Positions 1-9,168 of a stretch of DNA of 22,851 nucleotides are shown in pieces (positions within the stretch are counted from its first letter, which is position 1; each line of letters opens with the position of its first letter). The notes below the pieces were generated by a model that was given only the letters and a program-made list of their open reading frames with translations, was not told the DNA's origin and did no database searches. Source of the stretch: Vairimorpha apis BRL 01 (lineage: Eukaryota; Microsporidia; Nosematidae). The position numbers and the translations under genes are program-made. The stretch spans positions 1-22,851 of the forward strand of contig KE647274.1 of assembly GCA_000447185.1 (NCBI GenBank), read 5' to 3'.

Positions 1-299
1 TATCTGTTTTCATTTTTTAATTCATTAGATTTTTCAATAGAATCATTTTCACAAGGAATATTTTCGTTTTTAGTTGCGTTTACTTTTATCTCTTTTATTA
101 AAAGATACAATAAATGAGGGATCTCATCCATATACGATTTTATTTCGATAAATGTAGTAATCATAGACATGAGACTTTTATATGATTTATTAATTTTAAC
201 AAAAACTATATATTGTTGTATTAAATCTTCATCATGTTTATTTAATACAATAAATTTGCTAATCGTATTTTTGTTAAGAATATCATAAAAAGTATTCAT
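1..299 (-). CDS. 5' part of an unknown protein, running off the window
   Basis: An open frame of 99 codons begins at the ATG at 299 and is still open at base 1, so only the N-terminal part is present. I do not recognise the protein. It begins MNTFYDILNK and appears mostly helical, with many Ile, Leu and Lys, then becomes charged and Asn/Glu/Lys-rich toward the window edge, which suggests a flexible region there. No signal peptide or membrane segment is obvious. The start is supported by CCCC at 309-312 on the minus strand, in the place where other genes here carry the CCC motif. There are no stops or frameshifts in the visible part. It is a convincing gene because its composition is clearly less AT-biased than the flanking spacer. 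Confidence 0.72.
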   Translation of the reverse strand, partial: MNTFYDILNKNTISKFIVLNKHDEDLIQQYIVFVKINKSYKSLMSMITTFIEIKSYMDEIPHLLYLLIKEIKVNATKNENIPCENDSIEKSNELKNENR

Positions 300-308
300 T
301 TGCTAAAA

Positions 309-312
309 GGGG
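309..312 (-). promoter_or_regulatory. CCC start-site motif of the gene at 1-299
   Basis: CCCC lies 9 bases before the ATG at 299, read on the minus strand. A C-triplet close to the start codon is a known microsporidian promoter hallmark and recurs before most genes in this window. Confidence 0.55.
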
Positions 313-584
313 CTCATTAAAATTGAATTTTAAATAAAAAAATAATCGTATAAAAATATGATTCATGTATTAAAAATATTAAACTAAAAAATAATATTTA
401 ATTCGCATTTAAAATAATAAATGTGATAAAAAAATTTATATGTTTTTTAAATTTTTATAAAAATTTGATATATATCAAATACTTATATTTTTAAAATATA
501 TTAATTACAAAATAGTAAATGTTCTGTTTTTAATTTTTAAAAACAATGTTTTACGATATAAAAATAACATTAAATTATATATTT

Positions 585-893
585 TTAATAAAATTGTTTA
601 TCTAAGTATTTTTTATTATTTGTTTTTAATGGTATAAATTTAAGACAAATAGCATTTTGTTGAAACCTTCTTCTTCTAAACTTTTTAAAATAATTCTCAA
701 AACTATTAATGAAATTTACATCTTTACTGTAAGTCTTAATATGGTTAAGTATATCAAGTTATTATATGTATTTGAATAACATTTGTTCTATATAATGTTT
801 AATTTTATCAAATATGATATTATCTTTGTCTTATATACGTGAAATATCTAAATTTATATGCAAGTTCAATATAATTATTCTATTTTACTGATT
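585..893 (-). pseudogene. Broken coding-like island of unknown origin
   Basis: On the minus strand one frame gives 57 sense codons (758 down to a TAA at 585-587), including NSFENYFKKF, then RRRRFQQNAICLKF. Two adjacent TAA codons (759-764) precede this block, and the same frame upstream again reads like protein (DKIKHYIEQMLFKY), with another TAA further up at about 820. The content of Arg, Gln, Cys and Pro is far from what random AT-rich spacer gives. There is no ATG at the head of the open block and no CCC motif. I read it as the remains of a gene or mobile-element ORF. The family is not recognised, and it lies just upstream of a retroelement relic that is on the other strand. Confidence 0.4.
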
Positions 894-992
894 TTATATG
901 TAAAAGTTGTCAAAATAAAAGATTTAAATATACACAATATGTAGATCTTTCTTTATTTTATTAATTATAAATATATATATATTATATCTTAA

Positions 993-1297
993 TTAGGGTT
1001 AATACACAAATGTAAGGTAAAGGTAATCCCATATGTCATAACTTGGGACGGGTTGGTTATAAAATATCACAGCAAGTATAGAAGAGAGCTCGATATAGAC
1101 AACAGGATCGAAGCATACATTCAGTCCAGGGTAGTAAAAAGACTCTTGAAAGCATATCATTGGAATATAGGCAAGGTTTAGGAGAAGGTGGAGGCGCAAT
1201 CGAGGACGTGACTAGTATACTAAAAATAATTAGCTCTCACAACGTAGGTAACAAAAACAAAAGACTAGAAGAAAACTTTGGCTTCATAAATAAATAA
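993..1297 (+). mobile_element. Relic of the C-terminal tail of a non-LTR retrotransposon ORF
   Basis: The plus strand encodes LGLIHKCK, then VIPYVITWDGLVIKYH, then RIEAYIQSRVVK in one frame. In the frame one base over it continues as TLESISLEYRQGLGEGG and runs to a TAA at 1295-1297. From memory of the family this block (IPYVxTWDGxVTKYH, EAYIQSxVLKxTLESIS) is the conserved end of reverse-transcriptase proteins of abundant microsporidian LINE-type elements; no search was possible. The frame change falls at an A5 run (1136-1140) and is repaired by one extra A. A TAA lies just before the block and the upstream RT domain is absent, so this is a truncated, dead copy. It is visibly GC-richer than its surroundings. 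Other calls (a host gene exon) seem unlikely. Confidence 0.55.
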
Positions 1298-2029
1298 AAC
1301 TACAATATTATATTTATTTGTTTTTTTTAAATCATAAACTTTATATAAACTATGTTTTTCATAATTTATTAATTTTTTGGATATAAAAGAAGATAAATAT
1401 ATGTTAATTTCAAGAATTATTAAATTTATTTAAAAAGTTACATAATTTTACTAACAAGATTTTAAAAAAATTTGATATTGTACATTTTTTATACACTAAA
1501 ATATTAGTTTATATAATACTTTTTATTATAATATTTATATAATTAAAATAATTAAACTAGTAAAATAGGTTTAAACATTGTTATTCGATTATTTAAAAAG
1601 TTTAATTTTTAAAAACTAATAACAAAATGTTAAAAAATTTATTTAACTTTTTAATTTTTTTGTACATGATACATTTTTTTATCTCTAAAATCTAAAGATT
1701 TTATTTTTAATTAAAAATTAAAAATATAATAGGTAAATTTAATTCAATTAATTGATAAAAAAATTACAAAATATTATGTAGCATTTTATTATCATTTGCA
1801 AAGAAAATTGTTTTTTTTTATAAATAAAAACAATAATTTTTATAAATTAAGTCAGTTTTTTACATTTAAATTTTTCATTACTTAAAATTTGTGAAAGTAA
1901 AATAAAATTATGTATTTTTAATTTCTTATTTTATATATATGACAAATTTTACATTGTTTTTTATTAAATAAGAATTTATTACAATAAATTTTTATTTTTG
2001 TTGAAGATTTAAAAAATAATATAAAAAAT
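1298..2029. other. AT-rich spacer
   Basis: Long runs of A and T with short Ile/Lys/Asn/Phe reading frames only. I see no gene, RNA gene or defined repeat. Confidence 0.65.
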
Positions 2030-2368
2030 TTATATAAAAATATTTTTAATTATACTTGTTAGTATTCCATAAAGTCCATTTGCTCTAGCATATTTAACAC
2101 CATTTCTTAAACCAACACAAAAACTTGTTAAATAAACGCAAAAAATATTTAACAACCATCCTTTTAAACCTAAAAAATGTAAAAATTTATAGTTGCTTGA
2201 AAAAATCAAAGAATATTTAGCCATATCACAACCATTTTGTAATGCTTCTTTTAGTGTATATAAGTTTAAATTATTATTTAAAACTTTATATAATATCTTT
2301 GTTGATGTACCAAATAATAAAGAACTACCAATATTTTCAAAAGAAGATAAAATATAATTGTAATTCAT
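2030..2368 (-). CDS. Probable Tim22/Tim17/Tim23-family mitosomal import protein
   Basis: This predicts a small hydrophobic protein of 112 residues. A Gly-containing first segment (GSSLLFGTSTKILYKV) is followed by DMAKYSLIFSS and a last segment, FCVGLRNGVKYARANGLYG. The order fits Tim22-type proteins: a small-residue helix, the 'aKnf..v..' helix, then a pair of segments ending in 'tGa..g.R.G.kaa..gg..faafs'. In microsporidia a single inner-membrane translocase of this family is thought to serve the mitosome, inserting or importing nuclear-encoded proteins. I chose the ATG at 2368 because ACCC (CCC at 2374-2376, minus) stands five bases before it; the upstream in-frame ATG at 2389 would place the motif inside the gene. 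The match is by pattern only and the Gly motifs are weak, so another small membrane protein is possible. Confidence 0.5.
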   Translation of the reverse strand: MNYNYILSSFENIGSSLLFGTSTKILYKVLNNNLNLYTLKEALQNGCDMAKYSLIFSSNYKFLHFLGLKGWLLNIFCVYLTSFCVGLRNGVKYARANGLYGILTSIIKNIFI

Positions 2369-2373
2369 TATAT

Positions 2374-2376
2374 GGG
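2374..2376 (-). promoter_or_regulatory. CCC start-site motif deciding the start at 2368
   Basis: Read on the minus strand: TTACCCATATAATG. The motif sits between two in-frame ATGs and favours the downstream one (2368). Confidence 0.55.
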
Positions 2377-2389
2377 TAATATTTATCAT

Positions 2390-3651
2390 TATATGTATGT
2401 TTTAGCATTGATATCAGTATTCAGACTATTAAATAATGATTTTAGTGTAAGAAATTGAATTTTTAAATTTTTACATAACATATTTAATTAATATTTAATT
2501 TTAATGTACATTTTTTGTGCTTTAAAAAAATTAAGTTCTGAAGAAAATATTATAGTTTTTTAAGAAATGATTATTTTTTTTGTTAATATTTTAAACTTAA
2601 CTTTTTTAAACTAAAAATACTACTTTTACTTTTATATTTATAATATTAGAATAATTTTTCTTTTTTACAATTAAAAAATTTCATATATTAAAAAATGATG
2701 CATATGGTAGAAGATCTAAAGAAAGAGTTTATCATCATGTATTTATAGAAAATTTTAAAAAGTTTACTTAACAAGAGTTTTAAACAGAAGTATATAAAAC
2801 GATGAATTTTTAAACATAGATTTTAAAGAAATAAAACTTTTATTAAAATTAGAAGTATTAAAACTTTATAATAAATTAATCATTAATTTTTTAAGTTGTT
2901 CCATGTTTTACTTTTTTCGTAAAGTAATATTCCATATATTATAAAATTAATATATGAAAAAAATAAAATTAAAACTTTAAATTTCTAATTTACATTTTGT
3001 TTTAATATTTTATATAATTAAATTATTATTTATATATGTTTTATAGTACAATGTTTTTAACAAATTTAAATTGTTATATATTTAATCATTTGAGATGCAT
3101 ATTTATAAAATAAATATTTTAACAATGTTGTATATTTACAAATAAAATATAAAATTTTAATAATGAATTAATGTCTTTAAACAAAAAATGAACTTAGGAA
3201 ATTTTTATTTTAAAACTTTTAAAATAAACATTTTAGAATAATTTTATATATTTGCACCTTTGTACTATTATTGAATATATTTATTATGATTAAATTAATA
3301 TTTTTAGAATAAAAACAAAGATAAGTCTTTGCAATAGTTTTATTCAATTTTTTCTATAAAAGTATTATTTAAATTATTATTTAATATATAAATTTTATTT
3401 AATAATAATTATAAATTTAAAAAGTGATAAATATTAATTATAAAAATATTTTATTTATGAAGCTAAAAATTTATAATTAATTTTATATTTTTAATACCTA
3501 TTTCATTTAAAATATCTATCTTTATTATAAATGTTAAGTTTCGATTGCATTTTCAATCTCGTTTAAACTTTTCCTATATTTATTTAAAAAATTAAATTTT
3601 CTTTTTTGTTCGCAAATAATTAGATTATTTCATCACATTATTTTTACCCAT
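2390..3651. other. AT-rich spacer with weak coding-like scraps
   Basis: Mostly low-complexity A/T. At about 2695-2950 (+) one frame reads NDAYGRRSKERVYHH and continues with scattered stops. At about 3540-3630 (-) a short block reads CEQKRKFNFLNKYRKS and ends at a stop. Both are too short and broken to call genes; they may be old gene or transposon remains. Confidence 0.45.
3647..3649 (+). promoter_or_regulatory. CCC start-site motif of the RVSW-motif gene
   Basis: TTTTTACCCATATG: the triplet ends two bases before the ATG at 3652. It is the main reason to place the start there rather than at an internal GTG or ATG. Confidence 0.55.
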
Positions 3652-4118
3652 ATGAATATAGAAAATGAAATATCATTTATTAAAATGTGTAAAAACAATA
3701 ATGAAAAAAAAATAAAATAATTAATGTATTTAATATTTTACAAGCTACAGAAATAGATCAGTTACCAGATAAACCCTTATTTGTAGAATTTGTTAAATTA
3801 TATATAAATGTGTTTGAAGATGCTTCTTGCTTAAGACCTCTTGTAAAAAAATATAATTTTTCACAAATAGAATTACAAAATTCTTCTGTTTTGTGTCAAG
3901 TTAAAAAATCTAAACGCGTCAGTTGGGATAAAAATTTAGTCGAAATTAGAGAAATAGAATCATGCAAAAAAAGAATCAAAAAAAATTCTAAAATTTATGA
4001 TTTAGAAAAACAAGTTTCTTATATTTATGAATATGATGTGCAAAAAATTTGTGAATGTGATACATTGATTGTAAAAGATTTATTAATTGACATAAGTCAA
4101 TATTTTGAGAAAATGTAG
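3652..4118 (+). CDS. Small protein with a PP1-docking RVSW motif (PNUTS/Ref2-like?), frame broken near the start
   Basis: From the CCC-marked ATG at 3652 the frame runs 22 codons and stops at 3718-3720. The next frame is open from 3705 to the TAG at 4116-4118 and reads QATEIDQLPDKPLFVEF and later KKSKRVSWDKNLVEIREI. One extra A in the A9 run at 3704-3712 joins the two into about 155 residues. Removing a 56-base intron-like stretch (3689-3744, GTAAAA to TACAAG) would also restore the frame. KRVSW fits the RVxF motif by which regulators dock on protein phosphatase 1. Together with the following L-V-x-I-R-x-I-E it recalls the PP1-binding segment of PNUTS and its fungal Ref2-like relatives, which act on RNA polymerase II. 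That assignment is inference. The C-terminal third is charged, with no membrane segment. Confidence 0.62.
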
Positions 4119-4439
4119 GTTTCTGATTTTTTATAATTTTTGTTTTATTTTTATTTCTTTGTGTAAATATAAGTAAAGAGTTTATTGAAACTGAGTAGAT
4201 GTGCATACATTTTTAATGTGGTCAATAAAAAATTTTTTAATATTTTTTTTAAAAAAAATTAGTATTTTTATATTATATCAAAGTAAATTACAATTTCAAT
4301 AAAACTTTTTTTAAAATTTATATAAATTGATTTTATTTAAAGACTAAAATATTATTAATTTATTAGAAGATATACATTTTAGGTTTTGTTTTGTAAAGAC
4401 TTTTTATAATATAAGATTAATAAAATTTAAACATCCCTT
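4119..4439. other. AT-rich spacer
   Basis: This separates two co-directional genes. I see no RNA gene or repeat; the only element is the CCC motif at its right end. Confidence 0.65.
4435..4437 (+). promoter_or_regulatory. CCC start-site motif of the Qa-SNARE gene
   Basis: ACATCCCTTATG: the triplet ends two bases before the ATG at 4440. This supports a start well upstream of the internal ATG at 4850. Confidence 0.6.
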
Positions 4440-5134
4440 ATGAATCGTTTAAAAGAATTCAGAACAAATTTGGACTTAAAAAATCAAAAACCTGACAAAC
4501 CTAGAAAAATCCTATTTTATGACACAATTTTTGATGATTTAAAAAACATTGAAAAAAAATTACTTCAACACTTAATTATAAAACAATTTTAAATTTACAA
4601 GAAAATATTAATAAAATTTCTGAAAAAGTTGAAAAAACATTAGATTTAATTTCTCTAGAAGGAACGCGTGATGAAATACTTCATTTTGAAGGTGTAAAAA
4701 ATATTATTCAATTAAAAATACAAACCATTAAACTTAGGTTAGAAAAACTTAAACTTAAATCTACCATTTTTAATTTAGATTTAAATCCCGAAAAACCTCA
4801 ACATACTTTAAAAATTCAAAAAGAAGTGGAATTTCTTGAGCAAGAAAATATGGAAATAATAGAAAGTAGTATGAATGAAAGATATAGACAAACTAGACGA
4901 AGACTTTTAGAAATAGAAAGTATACAAGAAAATATAGGAAATTATTTAAATTTACAAGATGAAAGAATAGACAATATAATTTCTAATTCTAGTGCAATAT
5001 ATGCTTCAGTAGAAAAATCAAAATCTTTAATAGAAAAAAATGTAAATGCAGGAAGTTTTTTTAGACGATTTTTTATAATTTTAATGTTTTGTTTAACTTT
5101 TATGATATTTTTTATTCATTTATTTTATAAATAA
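4440..5134 (+). CDS. UFE1: Ufe1/syntaxin-18-like Qa-SNARE, frame broken at an A8 run
   Basis: The first frame runs from the ATG at 4440 to TAA at 4590-4592 (50 codons). The protein-like reading then continues in the -1 frame to the TAA at 5132-5134. One more A in the A8 run at 4552-4559 fuses them into about 231 residues. The C-terminal half is a clear SNARE motif: EFLEQENMEIIESSMNERY, then ESIQENIGNYLNLQDERID, then SSAIYASVEKS. A terminal hydrophobic anchor (FFIILMFCLTFMIFFIHLFY) follows. This is the arrangement of Ufe1/syntaxin 18, the ER t-SNARE for retrograde Golgi-to-ER fusion. The middle is an alpha-helical, Lys/Leu-rich regulatory region. The N-terminal MNRLKEFRTNL resembles the short N-peptide with which Ufe1 and Sed5 bind Sly1, and a Sly1 gene follows downstream. 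Sed5 is the alternative; the LEQEN block favours Ufe1. Confidence 0.75.
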
Positions 5135-5780
5135 ATTTGTAATTTTTCAATATATTTATAGTGCATAATACTAAAATTTTTAATCTAAAATTTATATTTT
5201 TATTTTATTTTTATAAATTATATTAAAAGTCCAAAATAATATTCTTCATAAAAATATTACTTCAAATTTATTTTTATATTGATAATTATTAAAAAAATAT
5301 AACCTGCCTAAAATTATCATATTTTATGTTTCAATAAATTATATCTAATGTCTCATTTAAACACAATGTTTGAAAAATTATATTACAAAAAAAATTAGAA
5401 TTTATTAATAATATATTACTATTTTTATTTTTGAATTTTTGATATAAAATTTGAAATTAATTTTTTAAGTGCAAGATTAAGTATGATCAATAACAAAAAA
5501 TAATATTTAAAATATATAATTTTTTTTACTTAATTAACAAAAATTTTAAAAATAGATAAATTAAATGAAAACATTGCATATAAATAAACTTTTATATCAT
5601 TCTAATATATTAATGTTGACTATTTATGTGATATTTAAATAAGTATAATAAACTTCTATTTTAAAAATATAAAATTATAACATATAAATATAATAAAAAA
5701 TATTGTTGCATAATTAAATAAAAAACAAAATTTAAATTTTAAAATATTTAAATAGTAAAATATAAAGTTTTAACCCTAAA
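5135..5780. other. AT-rich spacer between the SNARE and SM genes
   Basis: The spacer is A/T-rich throughout and I see no gene in it. It ends with the CCC motif and start of the Sly1 gene, so the two genes probably have separate promoters. Confidence 0.65.
5774..5776 (+). promoter_or_regulatory. CCC start-site motif of the Sly1-like gene
   Basis: TTTTAACCCTAAAATG: the triplet is followed by four bases and the ATG at 5781. The same layout (AACCCTANAATG) is found before the CK1 gene. Confidence 0.7.
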
Positions 5781-7334
5781 ATGTTAAGAGATTTACAAAA
5801 ATCAAGGATACTTTCTTTTTTAAAATTACACGAAAATCCATGGAAGATTTTAATTATAGATGATAGAACCCAACAAATAATTTCTCCTTTAATTAAAATT
5901 AAAGAATTACGAGAAATGGGCATTACTTCATATTTTTTGATATCTAATAAAAGATATAAAATAGGAAACACTCCTGCCATATATTTTATTTCTTCTATTA
6001 TGGACATTCCTAAAGATATTTATGAAGATTTATATTCTGAATATTATATTCATTGTGTAAACACAATAAAACGTAAAGATTTAGAAAAAGTAGCAATAAA
6101 TTTATCTAAACAAGGATTAGGTTTAAAAATTAAATGTGTGTACGATCAATTTATAGATTTTGTTTCCTTACAAGATGATTTTTTTAGTTTTGAAATAAAA
6201 AATAGTTTTTTGGAAATTAATAATACTGACATGTGGAGGCAATTTGTTTTCTGTTTAATGAGTATATTTGTAACACTTGAAAGTATTCCTCTAATTTTTA
6301 GTACAGACGAAGTAAGTAGAAATGTTGGAAAAATGTTAAGCGATAAAATAAAAGGTACTGATATTATAAAAAAACAGGTAAAGAGACCAATTTTAATATT
6401 AGTCAATAGAAATTATGACGTGTTTACACCTATACAACATGTATGGAGTTATAGTGCATTAATGAATGATTTGTTAGGTTTAGAAAGTAATAAAATCAAA
6501 ATCAAGGATAAAATTTACGACTTAGATCCAAGTGATCCTTTATGGAAAGATAATCGTAATGAATATTTTCCATTAGTTGTTGAAAAGGTTGAAAAAGCAT
6601 TGCTTGAATATAAAAAGGAAATGGCTTTAAGAAGTATAGATACTAAAAGTGATAAAAAAGCTATACAAAAAACACTTGAAAAAGCACCCGAATTAGCCAA
6701 GAAAAACGAATCAGTTAATGCACATATTTCTATATGTTTAGAAATGGTAGATATTATTAAAAATAGAAATATCGATGAGTTTTATAAAATTGAAAAAAGT
6801 GGTTATAATGATGAAGAATTAATGTCTATATCGGAAAAAGGAGATCAATCTGATATTTTAAGATTTGCATTAAATATAATAAATTCAAAAGATGGAGATT
6901 TGGCAGAAGCTATGCTAAAAAAACGAAATGTAAAAACAAATATAATTAACTTTTTTAAACAATTTAGACCGAAAACAACTATTGAAAAAAGTACATTGTC
7001 TAATGTTGTATCTAGTATTATGGGCAATGTACAAAAATTTTTACCATTAAAAGAAAAGTCTCCTATTTCTGATCTATTAGAAAATGTATATTACAGCATA
7101 AAATCACAAAATTATAATGATTATGATGTAATAGACCCAATTGATGGTAATTTATTAAGAATAAATGATGTATCGTGTTTAGTCGTATGTGTCTTAGGTG
7201 GATGTACATATCAAGATTTGAAAACATTGAAAATATTGGAAGAAAAATTAAAAATTCCTATAATTTATGGTGGTACAGAAGTACTTAATTCTAAAAATTT
7301 TCTTGATCAGGTTGAATGTTTGATGAAAAAATAA
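5781..7334 (+). CDS. SLY1: Sly1-like Sec1/Munc18 (SM) family protein
   Basis: An intact protein of 517 residues. SM proteins clasp SNARE bundles and promote membrane fusion; Sly1 serves ER-Golgi traffic through Ufe1 and Sed5. Family landmarks are visible: WKILIIDDRTQQIISPL (about 21-37) with KELREMGIT after it, PAIYFI (65-70), RPILILVNRNYDVFTPIQHV (202-221) followed by WSYSALMNDLLGL, DLDPSDPLWKDN, and a Gly-rich CVLGGCTYQD near the end, typical of the domain 3b/1 end. It is shorter than yeast and animal Sly1 (about 640-670), as is usual in microsporidia. The IISPL and HxWxYxAL blocks favour Sly1 over Sec1, Vps33 or Vps45. It lies 646 bases downstream of its expected partner SNARE on the same strand. 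A7 runs at 6368-6374 and 6917-6923 stay in frame. Confidence 0.88.
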   Translation: MLRDLQKSRILSFLKLHENPWKILIIDDRTQQIISPLIKIKELREMGITSYFLISNKRYKIGNTPAIYFISSIMDIPKDIYEDLYSEYYIHCVNTIKRKDLEKVAINLSKQGLGLKIKCVYDQFIDFVSLQDDFFSFEIKNSFLEINNTDMWRQFVFCLMSIFVTLESIPLIFSTDEVSRNVGKMLSDKIKGTDIIKKQVKRPILILVNRNYDVFTPIQHVWSYSALMNDLLGLESNKIKIKDKIYDLDPSDPLWKDNRNEYFPLVVEKVEKALLEYKKEMALRSIDTKSDKKAIQKTLEKAPELAKKNESVNAHISICLEMVDIIKNRNIDEFYKIEKSGYNDEELMSISEKGDQSDILRFALNIINSKDGDLAEAMLKKRNVKTNIINFFKQFRPKTTIEKSTLSNVVSSIMGNVQKFLPLKEKSPISDLLENVYYSIKSQNYNDYDVIDPIDGNLLRINDVSCLVVCVLGGCTYQDLKTLKILEEKLKIPIIYGGTEVLNSKNFLDQVECLMKK

Positions 7335-9168
7335 ACTGTTTTAATTTATTTTCGTATGATAAATACAATTTAGATAAAATTTTATAATAAAGTTTTTTAA
7401 CATTTTTGTTTGTTTAAAAAATAATTTCTACAAAAACAATAGTTAAATAAAAAATATTCATGTGTAAAAATTTAAAAATCATTTTAGTAGTATATATACA
7501 GATTAAATTCATTCAAATATAAAATAATTCTGTTTTTAAGAATAAAAAATTTATATTGGGTTTTTTTAAAAATATCAATTATTTTATTTATAAATTTATT
7601 TAAATAAATTAAAGAATATTATCCATAAATTTTTTTCGTAAAAATAATTTTAAAATAAAACTATTATTTTAATATGTAATAAAGTTTACAAAAAAATTTA
7701 ATTTATAAAATTATGCATAAATTTGCTCAAATAATAAATGCTTTCTATATTTTTATTTCTGTTACTTATAATAAAAAAACTGTTATAAATGATTAATTTT
7801 CTAAAGTGTTGAGCTATTGTTTTATAATATTTTTCAAAATTTTTTTAACAAAGTAGTTGTAAAATATTTTTTTAAAATTAAAAGAACACTAATTTTTTAA
7901 TTGTTATAAAAAAATTTATTTTTTTAAATGCTAAACAATATATTATTATTTAAACAATATTATAAATATGTTAATTTTTCAAAATACAATTAATATTATT
8001 TATATTTAAAATCACTTTTAGAATAAATCATATTTTATATATTTTTTTCACATTCCTTCTTAATTAATTGGCCTTTTATTTAAGCTCAATACTTTTTATA
8101 TGGAATTTTTTTAATTTATACATTTTAATATTTGTATAAATTATTTATTTTTAAAAATATAATTTCAATTTACACTTATTTAATAAATTTTTTTATTTTT
8201 CTGCAATTAATATAACATTTCAAAATAAAATGTTTTTTGGTTTTTAGCATTTATTTTAGCATAAATATAAAAAACATATTTTATAATAACATTAAATAAT
8301 TCTATGTCTAGCTTATGATATATATACATTAAAATACAAATTAACTATATTGTTTTTTTTATCCGGAAAAATTGAATAATTTAAAAAAATATACATTAAT
8401 TTTTAAAATAACAATATGATTACATTCATATTATAAGAAAAAAATATTCAAACAAAATAGTTTTTATATAAATAAAAAATTTGTTTCTTATTTATTTTTA
8501 TACAAAAGATTTTATATGTCATTAAATAATAATAATTTTTAAATGCTTTTGTATATAAATTAAATAAAAATTATTTTAGTGAAATACATCATTAAAAAAA
8601 AAGATGATTTACAATTATAAAGATTGAACTATCTTCTAATATAAACATAATTATCCTTTTTAAATTTTGAATTTGATGAATAATTTATACATTTTTATTA
8701 CTTTTAAAAGTAATATTTAGTAATGTACTTTAAATTAAATTTTTAAAACATTATAATTTAATTTTTAAAAAATCTCCTATAAAATTAAATTTATTTTAAT
8801 TTAACTTTTAAAAAAAATAAGAAATAAATTTGTAAATTTAAATTTTAAGCAACATAATTTAATATTTATTTTTAAAGTAAATCATTCAAATTTATATAAT
8901 GTTTGTATTTTTAATTAAAATTTTTTAATACATTAAGTAGTAATTATAAGAATTATAAATTTATGATTTATAACATAAAATTCACTTATCTCATATTGAG
9001 AATATTAACATCTCAAACAAACATTAAATATAATTTAATTTTTATTAATATTATGTAAGTATATTATAAGTTTTCAAAATTAAAAAATGAAAAGATGTAA
9101 ATAAATTGGTTTTTTAATTTATCAAAAAGAAAAAATATTTAAATAAAAAAAATTTCTTCAAGAAAAAA
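7335..9168. other. Long AT-rich gene desert
   Basis: More than 1.8 kb of A/T-rich sequence with only short low-complexity frames. A short pairing around a run of A (ATCAT...ATGAT, about 8588-8610) is the only structure noticed. No tRNA box A/B pair was recognised. Confidence 0.6.

Larger units (their letters stand above)
300..992. other. AT-rich spacer with one dead coding-like island
   Basis: Mostly A/T homopolymer-rich spacer. The exception is about 585-893, which on the minus strand reads as a protein interrupted by stops and is listed separately. No RNA gene or clear repeat was seen. Confidence 0.6.

Noticed and set aside
999..1199. 66-codon minus-strand ORF over the retroelement relic
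   Set aside because: The opposite strand encodes the recognisable RT-tail motifs, so this frame is a shadow.
2695..2950. A gene on the plus strand (NDAYGRRSKERVYHH...)
   Set aside because: The open block is short, is followed by many stops, and an overlapping frame from an ATG looks equally plausible; recorded only as a scrap in the spacer.
3988..4206. 72-codon minus-strand ORF
   Set aside because: It overlaps the RVSW-motif gene antisense and has spacer-like composition beyond it; treated as a shadow.
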